Positions 31,151 to 32,174 of a stretch of 32,174 nt of DNA are shown here, piece after piece. The first letter of the stretch is position 1. Each line of letters opens with the position of its first letter. The translations under genes and the position numbers were made by a program. The stretch comes from JAVBNU01 sp031551265 (lineage in GTDB: Bacteria; Cyanobacteriota; Vampirovibrionia; Gastranaerophilales; Gastranaerophilaceae). The notes below the pieces were generated by a model. It saw nothing but the letters and a program-made list of their open reading frames with translations. It was not told the DNA's origin and did not search any database. The stretch is taken from assembly GCA_031551265.1 (NCBI GenBank), contig JAVBNU010000083.1, positions 1 through 32,174 on the forward strand. The letters run 5' to 3'.

Positions 31151-31269
31151 GTCATACCGGCTTCTGAGCCGGTATCTATCCGATGTTGAAAGCAAACATT
31201 ACTTGTAAAATGACTTCGTTCGCAGTGGGTAAGATCCCGGATATTTTGCAAGCAAAATTCCGGGATGAC
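31151..31269. repeat. Composite two-hairpin intergenic repeat (GTCATACCGG...CGGGATGAC)
   Basis: Left hairpin ATACCGGC/GCCGGTAT, right hairpin GATCCCGGA/TTCCGGGAT, bounded by GTCAT and ATGAC. The right half matches the element at 17058-17153 closely, including the ATATTTT stretch. A degraded REP-like palindrome follows at about 31279-31303. It lies between convergent guaA and the HAD gene. Confidence 0.65.
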
Positions 31270-31334
31270 ATTATTATTAGGAGCGCGCGTTTTACACACC
31301 AAAAAACCTTATAGAAGTGAAATTCCATCCATAC

Positions 31335-32174
31335 CTATTGAGTAATAATACGTTTAATACCCTCAATGATTCCTTTTAAGCCTTCGTTTTCTGTTAAGAT
31401 TAAGTTGTCATTTAGTGTGTTGTCTTTTCTGCGCAACGCATTTATATAGTTTTTCAGACTGTCTACACGGTTAGCGACTTCAATAAAAAACATTCCTTTT
31501 TTCGTCAAATCGACCATGCTGATGTCGTTACCGTCGTTGCCAGCCATTACTACTTCTTGAGGTGATATTCTAAGTCTTTGTCTGACAAATTCTATAGCGT
31601 CAGCTTTGTTAGCTGCATTTACAAATAATTGTGTAAAATAATCTTTACCTGCATATCGGGGATTAATAATTGACAGCTGTGCTTCGTCGCATAATCTGTC
31701 ACATTCTTCTTTGGTAAACTCCATTTTTATTACTTTTGCGTGCAAATTATCTTTTTTCAGCTGTGTTTCAAGAAAATTGACAATATTATCTGCAATTGAG
31801 TTGTCACAAGCATACATGAGTGCTCTATCAGAAGGCCAAAACTCAAAAGTACAGATTTTTGAATCAGCAAAATCTTTACTCTTTTCTACATTTTTACCCG
31901 GCATTGAAAATTGTTTTAGAAATGCTAAATCTTGTATTGATTTAAATATTTTATCGCGATTAAAGCTGTTGTATACTTTGTCTTTCCATTCAGCATTTTC
32001 TACTAATTCACCGTCAATATTTTCATAAATATACAGCCCGTTTCTTGCAATTAAAAATTGTGGAGTTGGAAAATCGATTCCTTTTTTGCTCATTTTAGCT
32101 TGTAATTCTTTGAATTTTTCTAAATTACGCCCTGTTGCAAAGCACAAAATAGCATTAGTTTTTTTAAAAAAAGT
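31335..32174 (-). CDS. HAD-superfamily sugar phosphatase, N-terminus cut by window edge
   Basis: The frame is open to the right edge, so the protein is incomplete at its N-terminus. The visible 279 residues begin in KKTNAILCFATGRN, which is motif II of HAD type II phosphatases (Ser/Thr then GRN); motif I (DxDGT) lies outside. A cap domain with FLIARNGLYIY follows, and VVMAGNDGNDISMV is the metal-binding motif IV. It resembles the Cof/sucrose-phosphate-phosphatase branch that hydrolyses small sugar phosphates. The substrate cannot be read. Convergent with guaA. A TTG at 32147 is not the true start. Confidence 0.82.
   Translation of the reverse strand, partial: TFFKKTNAILCFATGRNLEKFKELQAKMSKKGIDFPTPQFLIARNGLYIYENIDGELVENAEWKDKVYNSFNRDKIFKSIQDLAFLKQFSMPGKNVEKSKDFADSKICTFEFWPSDRALMYACDNSIADNIVNFLETQLKKDNLHAKVIKMEFTKEECDRLCDEAQLSIINPRYAGKDYFTQLFVNAANKADAIEFVRQRLRISPQEVVMAGNDGNDISMVDLTKKGMFFIEVANRVDSLKNYINALRRKDNTLNDNLILTENEGLKGIIEGIKRIITQ

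Overview
The window is 32 kb of an AT-rich bacterial chromosome, with no rRNA, transposase, integrase or CRISPR array. The gene order rpmG, tRNA-Trp, secE, nusG, rplK, rplA is the classic bacterial transcription/translation cluster. Low GC, many hypothetical proteins with an N-terminal AFKG-like motif, several classes of intergenic palindromes and tRNAs without an encoded CCA suggest a gut member of the Vampirovibrionia/Melainabacteria (Gastranaerophilales). That assignment is an inference from memory of such genomes, not a computed result.

Layout. Positions 1-516 hold the 3' part of a tRNA-Pro followed by repeated copies of its 3' end. 592-1692 encodes two small membrane proteins that share a C-terminal domain. 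1710-4087 (minus) carries a DEDDh exonuclease, a TlyA-type rRNA methyltransferase and a TatD nuclease. 4306-5450 is a convergent pair: an AFKG-motif protein and a DUF2511-like protein. 5683-8367 is the ribosomal/secretion/antitermination cluster; rplK and rplA are each preceded by a near-duplicate leader RNA. 8503-11303 encodes two more AFKG-motif proteins, one HNH-like, and an alpha/beta hydrolase. 11572-15480 (minus) is a probable operon of two membrane proteins, a cation-efflux/CBS/CorC fusion and Era. 15675-17048 is a COG2509-type flavoprotein. 17204-17527 is a fourth AFKG-motif protein. 17814-22765 is a cluster of large, low-complexity, coiled-coil proteins ending in a strong terminator; one of its reading frames is split by a single in-frame TAA. 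22865-22986 can fold into a nested three-stem RNA. 23158-27705 carries a prepilin-like protein, a WG-repeat lipoprotein, a small CxC-rich secreted protein and an N-acetylmuramoyl-L-alanine amidase. 28106-31113 is guaB-guaA, the two steps from IMP to GMP. The window ends in a HAD-family phosphatase cut by the right edge.

The most notable signals are: (1) four genes for AFKG-motif proteins that share an upstream element, T-x-TAGCA followed by TATGTTT at a nearly fixed distance, which looks like a regulon; (2) twin leader RNAs before rplK and rplA with mutually exclusive pairings; (3) the unusual fusion of a cation diffusion facilitator to a CorC/HlyC regulatory tail; (4) the coiled-coil gene cluster with its in-frame stop; (5) the tRNA-Pro 3'-end array; and (6) GTAG-headed REP palindromes, one of which supplies the stop codon of tatD.
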